The notes: generated by a model not told the origin, from the letters alone. 35,883 nucleotides of DNA from an uncultured Alphaproteobacteria bacterium (GCA_902540655.1 CACBNQ010000014.1:1-35883); one strand, 5' to 3'. Shown: positions 16,928-25,229, counted from the stretch's first letter. Made by a program: numbers and translations.

Positions 16928-17688
16928 GTCATCCTCATGGGTACGTTAGATTTATTTAGAAACTCTTTTACTTCCGATATGGAAATTTCGTTAAAGTGAA
17001 AAACGGATGCAGCAAGCAAAGCTGATGCGCCACCGTCTTTAACAGCCTCAAGGAAATGTTCTACCTTGCCAGCACCTCCCGATGCTATTACCGGTATTCT
17101 TACAAGATCTGTTATGGTTTTTAGGAGCTTTATATCATATCCATCTTGTACACCATCTTTATCCATCGAGGTTAATAAAATCTCCCCAGCACCATTATCT
17201 TCCATAGATTTTGCAAACTCAGTAACTTTTATACCAGTGGACCTAGTCCCACCATGTGTAAAAACTTCCCAATCGTTTATGCTCGCACTAAATTTGGCGT
17301 CTATTGCTACAACGATGCATTGACTACCAAATTTATTCGCAGCTAAAGATATCAACCGAGGATTAGATACAGCAGCGCTGTTAAAACTTACTTTATCTGC
17401 GCCATGATTGAGTAACTTTTCAACTTCAGAGTCTTGTCGTACTCCTCCTCCAACCGTTAAAGGCATGAAGCATTGTTCGGCTGTTTTTTTTACGATTTCG
17501 TAGGTTGTATTCCTATTCTCTTGGGAAGCTGAAATGTCTAAAAAACAGAGTTCATCCGCACCTTTATCATTATAAATTTTTGCTATTTCGACAGGATCTC
17601 CAGCGTCACGCAGATTTATAAAATTTGTTCCTTTGACAACTCTACCATCTTTAACATCTAAGCAAGGTATTATACGCGTTTTTAACAT
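16924..17688 (-). CDS. hisF: Imidazole glycerol phosphate synthase, cyclase subunit
   Basis: (beta/alpha)8 cyclase that uses ammonia from HisH to form IGP and AICAR. 254 aa. The catalytic pair Asp11 (IIPCLDVKDGRVVKG) and Asp130 (IVVAIDAK) is present, with phosphate-binding motifs LTVGGGVR (77-84) and VIASGGAG. Start is 1 base after the hisA stop. Confidence 0.97.
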   Translation of the reverse strand: MLKTRIIPCLDVKDGRVVKGTNFINLRDAGDPVEIAKIYNDKGADELCFLDISASQENRNTTYEIVKKTAEQCFMPLTVGGGVRQDSEVEKLLNHGADKVSFNSAAVSNPRLISLAANKFGSQCIVVAIDAKFSASINDWEVFTHGGTRSTGIKVTEFAKSMEDNGAGEILLTSMDKDGVQDGYDIKLLKTITDLVRIPVIASGGAGKVEHFLEAVKDGGASALLAASVFHFNEISISEVKEFLNKSNVPMRMT

Positions 17689-17689
17689 G

Positions 17690-18409
17690 CTAATCCTTCA
17701 AAATTCTCAATGCCTCTTCAATTCTTAAAGCTCCAGTATATAGAGCTTTTCCAGCGATAATCCCCTCTAAGTTCGGAATATTTTTTTTCACGTTTTCAAG
17801 ATTCTCGGGGCCATTTATACCTCCTGACCCAATTACGGGAATACTTACATTATCCGACAGTCTCTTTGTAGCATCAGAATTCAATCCCGTCATTAAGCCA
17901 TCTCTTTCTATATCAGTGAAAATAATTGCATCGACACCACAATCTTCAAAACTTTTTGCCAGGTCTAACGTATTTTTATTTGATGTGGTTTTCCAGCCTG
18001 CAGTAGCGACCTTATTTGACCTGGAGTCTAGCGCAATTATGATGCCATCAAATAGTCTGCATGCCTCTTGAACTACAGAAGGGTTAGAAACGGCTAAAGT
18101 TCCTAAAATGACACGATCTACACCCTTCGACTTCCAGAATTCTATTTCCTTCAGACTTCTTATCCCCCCACCAACTTGAATTTTTAGGGAGGTAGAACTT
18201 CTTATCTCTTCAATGGTTTTTACATTCTTCTTAGTTCCAGAAACGGCACCATCTAGGTCTACTACGTGTAACCAATGACACCCTGCCTCTTGAAATATCT
18301 TTGCTTGAGCAATAGGATTATCATGGTAAACGATCGCTGTGTCTAGATCTCCCCGCTTCAGTCTTACACATTGGCCTTCTTTCAGATCAATAGCCGGATA
18401 AAAATTCAA
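17690..18409 (-). CDS. hisA: ProFAR isomerase
   Basis: Amadori isomerisation of ProFAR to PRFAR; 239 aa TIM barrel related to HisF. Catalytic Asp8 (YPAIDLKEGQCVRLKRGD) and Asp128 (IIALDSR), phosphate site QVGGGIRS (78-85) and FTDIERDGLMTG (164-175) are present. The start codon is TTG with AAGGAAAG 5 bases upstream; no in-frame ATG gives a normal N-terminus, so the rare start looks genuine. Confidence 0.96.
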   Translation of the reverse strand: MNFYPAIDLKEGQCVRLKRGDLDTAIVYHDNPIAQAKIFQEAGCHWLHVVDLDGAVSGTKKNVKTIEEIRSSTSLKIQVGGGIRSLKEIEFWKSKGVDRVILGTLAVSNPSVVQEACRLFDGIIIALDSRSNKVATAGWKTTSNKNTLDLAKSFEDCGVDAIIFTDIERDGLMTGLNSDATKRLSDNVSIPVIGSGGINGPENLENVKKNIPNLEGIIAGKALYTGALRIEEALRILKD

Positions 18410-18514
18410 CTTAACTTTCCTTATCTAAGTTTTTCTAGTAAAATGGCACCGTGAGTTTAATACAATGTAATTAATTTATTAACAAGATTTAAAGACTTTC
18501 TAGTGGAGATAATA

Positions 18515-18922
18515 ATGATGAAAACACTTATAGCGACAGTAGCTTGTCTTATGATTAGCACTCACGTTTTTGCGGGGGCGTTTTCAGGTACATACAAAAC
18601 TATGCCAAGTAAAAGGTCTGGGGGCTGGGCTTATGTGAAATTTGGAGCATGTAAAGAGAATAAACACTTAACATGTGGTACCTTAATTAAGGCTTTTTCT
18701 AAAGATGGGAAAGTGATAAAAAATTATGAACACAAAGGTAAGTATGTTGTTTGGGATATGAAAAAAGATGGAGACAATAACTTTTCAGGGGGAAAAATAA
18801 AAGATTATAGTGATGGAAAAGTTTATAATTCAAAAATGGAAATACTGACAAAGAAAAAAATCGGAGTATCGGGATGTGTTTTGTTTATTTGTCAAGCACA
18901 GGAATGGAGCAAAGTAAAATAG
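18515..18922 (+). CDS. DUF2147 secreted protein inside the his cluster
   Basis: Exported protein of 135 aa with a signal peptide (probable cleavage after VFA, residue 20). The rest matches the DUF2147 pattern: a GTYKTMP opening, Cys pairs in GACKENKHLTC and SGCVLFICQAQEW, and a C-terminal W-x-x-V end. Function unknown. The GTG at 18503 that would lengthen the frame is part of the ribosome site GTGGAG; the ATG at 18515 (or 18518) is the start. It sits on the plus strand between hisA and hisH, head-to-tail with neither. Confidence 0.88.
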   Translation: MMKTLIATVACLMISTHVFAGAFSGTYKTMPSKRSGGWAYVKFGACKENKHLTCGTLIKAFSKDGKVIKNYEHKGKYVVWDMKKDGDNNFSGGKIKDYSDGKVYNSKMEILTKKKIGVSGCVLFICQAQEWSKVK

Positions 18923-18927
18923 GCTCG

Positions 18928-19572
18928 TTAACGTAGAGGATCCCATTCGATAAAATTGCTTATAATCTTTAGCCCCGGAATTTGGCTTTTTTCAGGATGA
19001 AATTGTAGACCAATAATATTTTCTTTGGCTATTGCTGCTACGATATTCTTGCCATGATTTGTAGTAGCCACAATATCATTCTCTGAACAAGCAATAAATT
19101 CATAAGAATGAACAAAATAGAAATGATCATTTGTGTTAATGCCATTGAATATTGGATGGTAATTTTTAAAAGAAAGATTGTTCCAACCCATATGCGGTAT
19201 TTTTAAATTCTGCTCTACATCAATTTTTTTCACTTCACCAGGGATCCAATTTAAACCTGGATTATTACTTTGTCCCTCATGCCCTGTTGTTGCAAGAAGT
19301 TGCATTCCAACACATATTCCGAGAAATGGCTTTTTCTTTTCTATTACCATATCAATGAGAGAGTTATAAACATCGGTGTTCTCATGCAATTTTGACTTAC
19401 AAAAAGAAAATGATCCAACTCCTGGCAAAACTACCTTATCTGCTACTCGAATATCTTTGTAGCAAGAAGTTATTTTAACATTCACATCCTTAAAATTCGA
19501 TGCAGCAGCTTGGAAGCTTTTGAGAGCAGAATGCAGATTGCCACTTCTATAATCGACAATGGCAATGTTCAT
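18928..19572 (-). CDS. hisH: Imidazole glycerol phosphate synthase, glutaminase subunit
   Basis: Class I glutamine amidotransferase supplying ammonia to HisF. 214 aa. IVDYRSGNLHSALKS (4-18), oxyanion region LPGVGSF (49-55), nucleophile Cys87 in LGICVGMQLLA and the His192/Glu194 dyad in LQFHPEKS complete the triad. Starts 3 bases after hisB; separated from hisA by the opposing DUF2147 gene. Confidence 0.96.
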   Translation of the reverse strand: MNIAIVDYRSGNLHSALKSFQAAASNFKDVNVKITSCYKDIRVADKVVLPGVGSFSFCKSKLHENTDVYNSLIDMVIEKKKPFLGICVGMQLLATTGHEGQSNNPGLNWIPGEVKKIDVEQNLKIPHMGWNNLSFKNYHPIFNGINTNDHFYFVHSYEFIACSENDIVATTNHGKNIVAAIAKENIIGLQFHPEKSQIPGLKIISNFIEWDPLR

Positions 19573-19575
19573 TTT

Positions 19576-20160
19576 TTATAAGCTTCCTTTCGTAGAGGGT
19601 ATCATCTCCACATCTTTATTTTTTTCGATGGCCATTTTAATAGATTTACCCATAGCCTTAAAAATGGCCTCTGAGATGTGATGTGAATTGAAACCATCAA
19701 GCATTTCCACATGGAGTGTGGTACCTGAGTTTGTGCTGAACGCATTAAAAAACTCACGCACAAGCTCTAAATCAAAATTACCAACTTTGTTAGTTGGAAA
19801 GTTTACTTTCCAACTGAGAAACGACCGTCCTGAAAAATCTAGAGCAACCCTTATCAAGGCATCATCCATAGGAAGTAAAAAAAAGCCGTATCTATTGATT
19901 CCTTTTTTATCCCCAAGTGCCTCGAAAAAAGCCTTTCCCAAACAAATCCCACAATCCTCAACAGAGTGATGGAAATCAATATCGATATCCCCTTGTGCAT
20001 TTAATTCAAGGTCAACTGAAGAATGGAAAGTAAGTTGTTCAAGCATATGATCAAAGAAGGGAATATCAGTTTTAATTTTACCTCTCCCGACACCGTCTAG
20101 GTCTAAAACCAATTTAACATTAGTTTCATTAGTAATTCTTTCTATTTTAGAAGTTCGCAT
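19576..20160 (-). CDS. hisB: Imidazoleglycerol-phosphate dehydratase
   Basis: Mn2+ enzyme of histidine synthesis, 194 aa, the stand-alone dehydratase form without a phosphatase domain. Metal-binding His motifs FFDHML (35-40), DFHHSVEDCG (62-71) and NSHHISEAIFKAMG near the C-terminus are present. First gene of the minus-strand his operon; the promoter should lie in the 114 bases shared with the divergent coiled-coil gene. Confidence 0.97.
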   Translation of the reverse strand: MRTSKIERITNETNVKLVLDLDGVGRGKIKTDIPFFDHMLEQLTFHSSVDLELNAQGDIDIDFHHSVEDCGICLGKAFFEALGDKKGINRYGFFLLPMDDALIRVALDFSGRSFLSWKVNFPTNKVGNFDLELVREFFNAFSTNSGTTLHVEMLDGFNSHHISEAIFKAMGKSIKMAIEKNKDVEMIPSTKGSL

Positions 20161-20274
20161 TTGCTTACCATTAATTTTTTTGGCTTTAATTTTCCGCTTT
20201 GTTAGGGTATAAAAAGGCTAATCGGATCATCAATAGTCGTTGTAGCATCAAACTTATTTCATTACGAGAGAAAA

Positions 20275-21354
20275 ATGGTCTCAAAAAATTCTAGAGGGAA
20301 TCGGACTATGCTGTTGATCGTAGGAGCTATGTTTTTTAGTTTGACACTGTATTCCGGTGAAATAATAGCTGCGTTAGTAAAATCAAATCTGCTAACGATT
20401 AATCTTGAAGAAATAAGTGATGATGGTGAAAGCAAAAACAGAAAGATGCTTGCAAATCGACAGCTTGAAGAGGTGACCTCTAAACTACTGAATACAGAAA
20501 AATCGTTGCTCAATAGCAGTCAAGAATTATCTAAATTAGAAATGGCTAGAAAGGGTCTGCAATCGGAAAAGGAGAAACTCAAGCAAAGTATTGAAAAGCT
20601 CAAATTTGAACTGGTAGACCAACAAAACAAAAAAAAATTAGCCGAAAATAAAAAAGAAAAAACCAAAAGTGAGCTGGAACTACTTAAAAACGAAAACGAG
20701 CAGTTGAAAGAGAAAATTAGCGCTTTGGGTGAACTGGCTTTGGAAAAAAACAAACTGGAAAGCGCATTAAATAATTTAAAGAAAAAAAATAGAAGTTTAA
20801 TAGAACAAGTAAAGACTGCCCCTGATAAGGAAAAATTATTAGAAAGATCGGAAGAACTTAAGCAGAAAATAGTTTCACTCAATGAACAACTTACTACTCA
20901 AAAAATGCTGATCGAAGGCTATGAGTCAAATCAACAAATCCAACTAAATAGTATTAGTAGCCCTGGGACTGATAGCAATGACAATTACAAGAAGCTTATA
21001 CTAGATTTAAAGAAAGAACATAGAAATGAGGTTGGAAGATTAAAAAGTGAGATAGCACGATCAGAAAAATATAGAGTTAACTTTGACGAATTAAATGGTA
21101 TTAAAGTCGTCTTTTCCGGTTTTATGGGCTATGACCTGGAACGTAAAGAGATAATTTTTATGACCAGAGAAGGTCAAAAAATAATGATGGTACAAGACAA
21201 TTTTACTGGTACTTTAGTTGGGGAATGTGGGTTGCCGGTTATATCCAGTGAGAATGAGACTAGGTGTGCGGCGACCATAATAGCTCGTTTACTGTTTCAT
21301 AAGAATGGTCCAATAATGAAAGGCTTGGAAATTGTTGAGGTAAGAAAAAAATAA
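20275..21354 (+). CDS. Membrane-anchored coiled-coil protein of unknown function
   Basis: 359 aa, no family recognised. A single membrane segment (about 11-34) follows a short basic N-terminus, so the bulk is probably periplasmic. Residues about 55-235 are a long Lys/Glu/Leu-rich coiled coil with many KLK, EKL and LEKNK repeats. A compact C-terminal domain (about 265-359), with SGFMGYDLERKEI, a CGLP motif and a second Cys (ETRCAATI), looks folded and could be disulfide-bonded. It is followed 47 bases later by a lytic transglycosylase, suggesting a cell-envelope role. Confidence 0.8.
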   Translation: MVSKNSRGNRTMLLIVGAMFFSLTLYSGEIIAALVKSNLLTINLEEISDDGESKNRKMLANRQLEEVTSKLLNTEKSLLNSSQELSKLEMARKGLQSEKEKLKQSIEKLKFELVDQQNKKKLAENKKEKTKSELELLKNENEQLKEKISALGELALEKNKLESALNNLKKKNRSLIEQVKTAPDKEKLLERSEELKQKIVSLNEQLTTQKMLIEGYESNQQIQLNSISSPGTDSNDNYKKLILDLKKEHRNEVGRLKSEIARSEKYRVNFDELNGIKVVFSGFMGYDLERKEIIFMTREGQKIMMVQDNFTGTLVGECGLPVISSENETRCAATIIARLLFHKNGPIMKGLEIVEVRKK

Positions 21355-21365
21355 ATTAACCTATG

Positions 21366-21382
21366 TTGGCATGCTCATTGCA
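21366..21382 (+). promoter_or_regulatory. Sigma-54 type promoter upstream of the lytic transglycosylase
   Basis: TTGGCAT-GCTCA-TTGCA matches TGGCAC-N5-TTGCA with one mismatch, and GG (21368-21369) and GC (21380-21381) are exactly 12 bases apart. The expected transcription start is near 21393, 9 bases before the ATG at 21402. The site overlaps the upstream extension of the gene's open frame, which argues against the earlier starts at 21363 and 21393. Confidence 0.65.
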
Positions 21383-21401
21383 AATTTATTGCATGATCAT
21401 T

Positions 21402-22316
21402 ATGCATTTACGATTTCTTGAGTATAAAATCTCTTTTTTTATTTTCCTATTTATCTTACTAATAAACTTTAGTGGGGTTTACTCCCAATCTACGAATAGT
21501 CACCAAGATGCATTACTGTGTGAGTATCTTGCAAAAGATGCGGAAAAAAAGTACGGATTACCAGAAAATATCCTCCTGAGTATATCCAGAGTTGAATCAG
21601 GTTATCAAAAAGTAGATGGGGTTATACGAGCTTGGCCGTGGACATTAAATGCGGGGGGTGATAGCTCGTATTTTCAAACGAAAGAAGATGCTCTACGATC
21701 ACTGGAAGAAAGAATTAAAAAGGGTGTTACAAATATCGATATTGGTTGTATGCAGCTTAATTTTCGTTGGCACAAAGATTTTTTTAATGACTTAAGTGAT
21801 ATGATAAACCCAATAAATAACGTTGATTACGCAGCAAGATTTCTAAACAAACTGCACAAAAGACATCGTTCATGGGAAAAGGCTGTAAAATACTATCATT
21901 CTTCAAAGAGTAAATTTAACGTAAAATACTACAGAAAGGTTAAAGCGGTCTGGAAAAAAGAGAATAACGAGAGCTCATTGGCACCAAAGTTATTAGCTGC
22001 TGTTCTTGAACCTAGACCTAAAAAAGCAAACATCTTTATAAAGAAAGAAAACAGGGTGCCTTTGATCAAATTGGACCAAAAAGATCAATATTTGCGAGTT
22101 AAAGAGTCTGAAGCTTATAAACAGGATATTAACGAGAATAAGTCTGAAGTCGTTAGTGCGGTGAATTTTCATACGATGGTAGACACTAATACTGAATTTG
22201 ATTTTACGAGTTTTGTCAAAAGTATAAGTCGCAAAAATACAGCAATGCCTAAATATATTCGTGATAATTGGACAATTGTGTTATCAATAAGGAATCAACT
22301 TGAAAACAGCAAGTAA
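21402..22316 (+). CDS. Lytic transglycosylase (SLT domain), exported
   Basis: Murein lytic transglycosylase. From the ATG at 21402 it is 304 aa with a signal peptide (basic MHLRFLEYK, hydrophobic 11-24, cleavage near residue 28). The SLT domain follows: catalytic Glu65 in ISRVESGY, DIGCMQLNFRWH (the GLMQ-type motif), AARFLNKL and AVKYYHSS. The last about 110 residues are charged and unlike known domains. The frame is open to 21363, but that start would run through the sigma-54 promoter and spoil the signal peptide. No Shine-Dalgarno is seen. A role in clearing peptidoglycan for flagellum assembly is inferred from promoter and setting. Confidence 0.85.
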   Translation: MHLRFLEYKISFFIFLFILLINFSGVYSQSTNSHQDALLCEYLAKDAEKKYGLPENILLSISRVESGYQKVDGVIRAWPWTLNAGGDSSYFQTKEDALRSLEERIKKGVTNIDIGCMQLNFRWHKDFFNDLSDMINPINNVDYAARFLNKLHKRHRSWEKAVKYYHSSKSKFNVKYYRKVKAVWKKENNESSLAPKLLAAVLEPRPKKANIFIKKENRVPLIKLDQKDQYLRVKESEAYKQDINENKSEVVSAVNFHTMVDTNTEFDFTSFVKSISRKNTAMPKYIRDNWTIVLSIRNQLENSK

Positions 22317-22325
22317 ATTTTTTGC

Positions 22326-22547
22326 ATGAATGAGACAGAAAAAAAACTATTGAATGAAATAGCAACAATATTGAAAAATCATCCAGATTTCGATCCTCCT
22401 TTTTTCAGAACGGACGGAGACCTCGTGATACCTCTAAATAGTGCATTAAAAAAAAATAGAGAAGCCCATAGAAGGTTTGCAAATGCATTTAGTCAGATGA
22501 TGAAAAGTGATTCAAGCAAGAGAAAGAAAAATAAGGCTTGGGTTTAA
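22326..22547 (+). CDS. 73-aa hydrophilic protein of unknown function
   Basis: Small charged protein, no family recognised. The N-terminus is helical and acidic (MNETEKKLLNEIATIL), the middle contains a proline/aromatic segment (HPDFDPPFFRTDGDLVIPL), and the C-terminus is strongly basic (KSDSSKRKKNKAW). It starts 9 bases after the transglycosylase stop and ends 20 bases before the channel gene, so it is in the same transcript. Possibly an adaptor or nucleic-acid-binding peptide; this is not supported by a motif. Confidence 0.7.
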   Translation: MNETEKKLLNEIATILKNHPDFDPPFFRTDGDLVIPLNSALKKNREAHRRFANAFSQMMKSDSSKRKKNKAWV

Positions 22548-22567
22548 AATTAATCGCGGTTTCAGCT

Positions 22568-23470
22568 ATGCTTACAAAAGAACGTCTTCTCGAAATATTA
22601 GAAAAAAGTAAGCCTGAAGACAAAATTAGCTTTTATACTGAGATCGCACTGTCTTCTTTGATTATAATGAATCTTATAGCCGTCTCATTGGAGTCTGTGC
22701 CCAGTTTGAGTGAAAAATATTCTAGCTCTTTTCTTTACTTTGAGATTTTTTCGGTAGTAATTTTTGGTTTAGAATACATAGCGCGTATATGGGCTAGCTC
22801 GGAGAAAAAGGACACAAAGTATAGTTCGGGGCTCGGGAGAAGGTTAAGCTATATTTTTAGTTTTACTGGAATCATCGACTTTTTAGCAATCGTGCCAAGT
22901 ATTCTTGCAATATTTATAACCAGTGTAGACTTGAGGTGGTTAAGGGTTCTGAGGTTACTTCGGTTATTAAAGATCTCACACTATTCCACAGCACTTGAAG
23001 ACCTTTGGTCAGCAATAAAACATGAAAGAAGCTCATTTGTCGCTGCTCTTTATCTTTTCGCTATTGCATTATTTTTTTCGTCTGCAATGATGTATGTTGC
23101 TGAGAATACTGCTCAACCAGACAAATTTAAATCAATTCCTGAAACAATGTGGTGGTCTTTGATTACGTTAACAACGGTTGGTTATGGAGATGTGTCTCCT
23201 CTCACACCTTTGGGTAAGATCATCGGTGCTGTGACAGCTATAATGGGTGTTTGCGTGGTTGCTCTTTTAACAGGTATCGTAGCAAACGCATTTGCCAATC
23301 AAGTGGCAAGAAGAAAAGCGATATTAGAGGCAGAGGTAGCTAATGCTCTTTTGGATGGTGAAATTTCGGTCCAAGAGCAAGAGAAGATTGAATCCTTAAG
23401 AAAGAGATTTGATTTGAGCGAAGATCATGTAGATGCAATTATCGAAGTTTTCAAGGATACAAAAAAATAA
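22568..23470 (+). CDS. Voltage-gated type potassium channel (six TM)
   Basis: 300 aa from the ATG at 22568; an earlier TTG at 22538 overlaps the previous gene. Segments: S1 (about 27-44), S2 (55-76), S3 (94-117), an arginine-bearing S4 (DLRWLRVLRLLRLLK, 121-135), S5 (156-178), pore helix and selectivity filter TVGYGD (203-208), S6 (215-243). A cytoplasmic helical tail of about 55 residues follows instead of a cyclic-nucleotide domain. Selectivity for K+ is clear from the filter; voltage sensing is inferred from S4. It is co-oriented with the transglycosylase cluster. Confidence 0.9.
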   Translation: MLTKERLLEILEKSKPEDKISFYTEIALSSLIIMNLIAVSLESVPSLSEKYSSSFLYFEIFSVVIFGLEYIARIWASSEKKDTKYSSGLGRRLSYIFSFTGIIDFLAIVPSILAIFITSVDLRWLRVLRLLRLLKISHYSTALEDLWSAIKHERSSFVAALYLFAIALFFSSAMMYVAENTAQPDKFKSIPETMWWSLITLTTVGYGDVSPLTPLGKIIGAVTAIMGVCVVALLTGIVANAFANQVARRKAILEAEVANALLDGEISVQEQEKIESLRKRFDLSEDHVDAIIEVFKDTKK

Positions 23471-23486
23471 GTAGTCGATGATTATG

Positions 23487-23503
23487 TTGGCATATATTAT
23501 GCA
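23487..23503 (+). promoter_or_regulatory. Sigma-54 type promoter upstream of the 56-aa protein
   Basis: TTGGCAT-ATATT-ATGCA matches TGGCAC-N5-TTGCA with two mismatches, with GG (23489-23490) and GC (23501-23502) exactly 12 bases apart. The predicted start near 23514 would place the Shine-Dalgarno sequence AAAAGGAG (23515-23522) at the very 5' end of the mRNA, as also predicted for fliO. Confidence 0.5.
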
Positions 23504-23528
23504 AATCCTCTTTTAAAAGGAGAAAAAT

Positions 23529-23699
23529 ATGGCTAGCAAAACACTCGAAAAAAATTCAGACAAAATAATTTTAGATGACGATTTTAATTTGGCTTTCAAG
23601 CTAGTTTTCTTTGATGAAAATGATGAAGAAGTAAAACCAGCGCAATACAAAGCTCTAAGTACTTTCAGTGTTGAAAGAGAAATGTCCATACAGCAATAA
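23529..23699 (+). CDS. 56-aa acidic protein next to rpoN
   Basis: Short ORF with an excellent ribosome site (AAAAGGAG, 6 bases before ATG) and a sigma-54-like promoter just upstream. The peptide is acidic and has no membrane segment or Cys: N-terminal MASKTLEKN, a central LDDDFNLAFKLVFFDENDEE, and a C-terminal SVEREMSIQQ. No family recognised. It sits convergent to rpoN, whose stop is 39 bases beyond its own. Its setting suggests a function tied to motility or sigma-54 control, but nothing in the sequence shows this directly. Confidence 0.75.
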   Translation: MASKTLEKNSDKIILDDDFNLAFKLVFFDENDEEVKPAQYKALSTFSVEREMSIQQ

Positions 23700-23738
23700 A
23701 TCTGTAGACTGTGAAAGTATGTCGGTCCAAGGTTCCGC

Positions 23739-25229
23739 CTAGCTGGCAGTCATTGCTTCCAATTTGGCTCTCCTTTTCCTTTCCGAGGAGGATGGGATAT
23801 TCAACATCTCCCGGTATTTAGCTACTGTTCTCCTAGCAAGCTTCACACCTTTTTTGCTTACCATTTTTGCTATTAAATCATCACTTAGCGGTTTTTCACC
23901 TTTTTCTTCATTTAAAATATTCTTTATCATATTTCTGACTGCTGCAGCTGACTTACTATTCTCCTTGTCGTCAGTTTCAATGGTAACACTAAAAAGTGAT
24001 TTTAGTGGAAATGTTCCCTTAGGAGTAGAAACCATCAAGCCGTTTGTCACTCTACTTACTGTGCTCTCATGCATTTTTACTGCGATCGCAATATCTTTTA
24101 GAGAGAGAGGCTCAAGAAAGTCCAATCCTTTTTCAAGAAAATGCTTTTGCCTCTTTATTATTTCTGCTGTTATTTTTAGCGTTGTAATATTTCGTTGCTC
24201 TAAAGCTCTTTTTAGCCATCTGGCTGATGAAAGAGCTTGGCTTGCATAGCCATCTATTTTTGAGTTGTCGCGAGCTACTGGCGATAACTTTTCGGCATAA
24301 TCTTCATTTATGTTTATTGATGGGAGTGTTGAGCGATTAAGATCAACTACCCAGTCTTCACCGACTTTCCTCACTAGAAGGTCTGGTTTATGTATATTTG
24401 AAGTCTCAGACAAGAATACAGACCCTGGCTTTGGGTCAACACTTCTGATTATAACAAGAAAGTCTTTGATTTTTCTTTCATCGCAATCAATTTTTCTCAT
24501 CAAACTTTTTAAATCACCCTTGCCAAGTAAAGCAAGATTGTCCAAGAGAACTGAAAGACCGTTACACATTAAGCCTTTCTCATTTATTTGAAGTCGTAAG
24601 CATTCCGATAAATTTCTTGCAAATAGCCCGGTGGGTTCTACACCTTGCAGCTTTGTTAAAACATTCTCCAGATCAACATAATCGAGGTTTGTTTCAATTT
24701 GAATTTCATCTAGTGATTTTCCGAGCCAACCTGAAGGTTCTATCGCCTCTAAAAAATATCTTGCAATGAAATGTTCCCTTTGCGAGCTTAGTAAATAGGG
24801 CAACTGATCTTCAATGTGTGCAATTAATGACTTTTCATGATTAGGTACGGTTGAGGCAATTAAGTCCCAATCTTCCCCAGTATTTGATTTATTGTTAATA
24901 ACCGTTCCATAGTCGATGCCCGCATTATCAAACCTATTATCATAGTCATCGTTATTAGTAGGATCATCTGAAAAATCAGTTGTTTCTTTTGCTAGAACTT
25001 GCTCACTATTAGAGTCATTTTTATCTTGTGAACTAATTTCTGAGTCATTTTTCTTTGATGCCTGAGTTTCTTCTTCGACATTGATAAAAGGATTATCAAA
25101 GGTCTGCTCTTCTAAAAATTGCTTTAGCTCAAGGTTAGTTAACTGAAGCAATTTAATAGCTTGTTGGAGCTGTGGGGTCATTACTAATGACTGTTTTTGT
25201 TTTAAATTTAAAGACTGTGATAATTGCAT
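23739..25229 (-). CDS. rpoN: RNA polymerase sigma-54 factor
   Basis: 496 aa from the ATG at 25229, which has GGAG 7 bases upstream and gives the canonical MQLSQSLNLKQKQSL start; the longer frame to 25271 is not needed. Region I with its activator-contact residues is at 1-50, the acidic variable region II at about 51-120, the core-binding domain at 125-330, the HTH LSLKDIAIAVKMHESTVSRV at about 375-394, and the RpoN box ARRTVAKYRE at 465-474. The flanks are not the usual lptB and hpf/ptsN genes. The motility genes nearby suggest a flagellum-dedicated copy. It depends on an AAA+ activator not present here. Confidence 0.97.
   Translation of the reverse strand: MQLSQSLNLKQKQSLVMTPQLQQAIKLLQLTNLELKQFLEEQTFDNPFINVEEETQASKKNDSEISSQDKNDSNSEQVLAKETTDFSDDPTNNDDYDNRFDNAGIDYGTVINNKSNTGEDWDLIASTVPNHEKSLIAHIEDQLPYLLSSQREHFIARYFLEAIEPSGWLGKSLDEIQIETNLDYVDLENVLTKLQGVEPTGLFARNLSECLRLQINEKGLMCNGLSVLLDNLALLGKGDLKSLMRKIDCDERKIKDFLVIIRSVDPKPGSVFLSETSNIHKPDLLVRKVGEDWVVDLNRSTLPSININEDYAEKLSPVARDNSKIDGYASQALSSARWLKRALEQRNITTLKITAEIIKRQKHFLEKGLDFLEPLSLKDIAIAVKMHESTVSRVTNGLMVSTPKGTFPLKSLFSVTIETDDKENSKSAAAVRNMIKNILNEEKGEKPLSDDLIAKMVSKKGVKLARRTVAKYREMLNIPSSSERKRRAKLEAMTAS

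Noticed and set aside
23091-23230. Possible cyclic-nucleotide gating of the K+ channel.
   Set aside because: After S6 only about 55 charged helical residues remain, too short for a cyclic-nucleotide-binding domain.
23764-24249. 161-codon plus-strand frame within rpoN.
   Set aside because: Antisense shadow of the conserved C-terminal part of rpoN.
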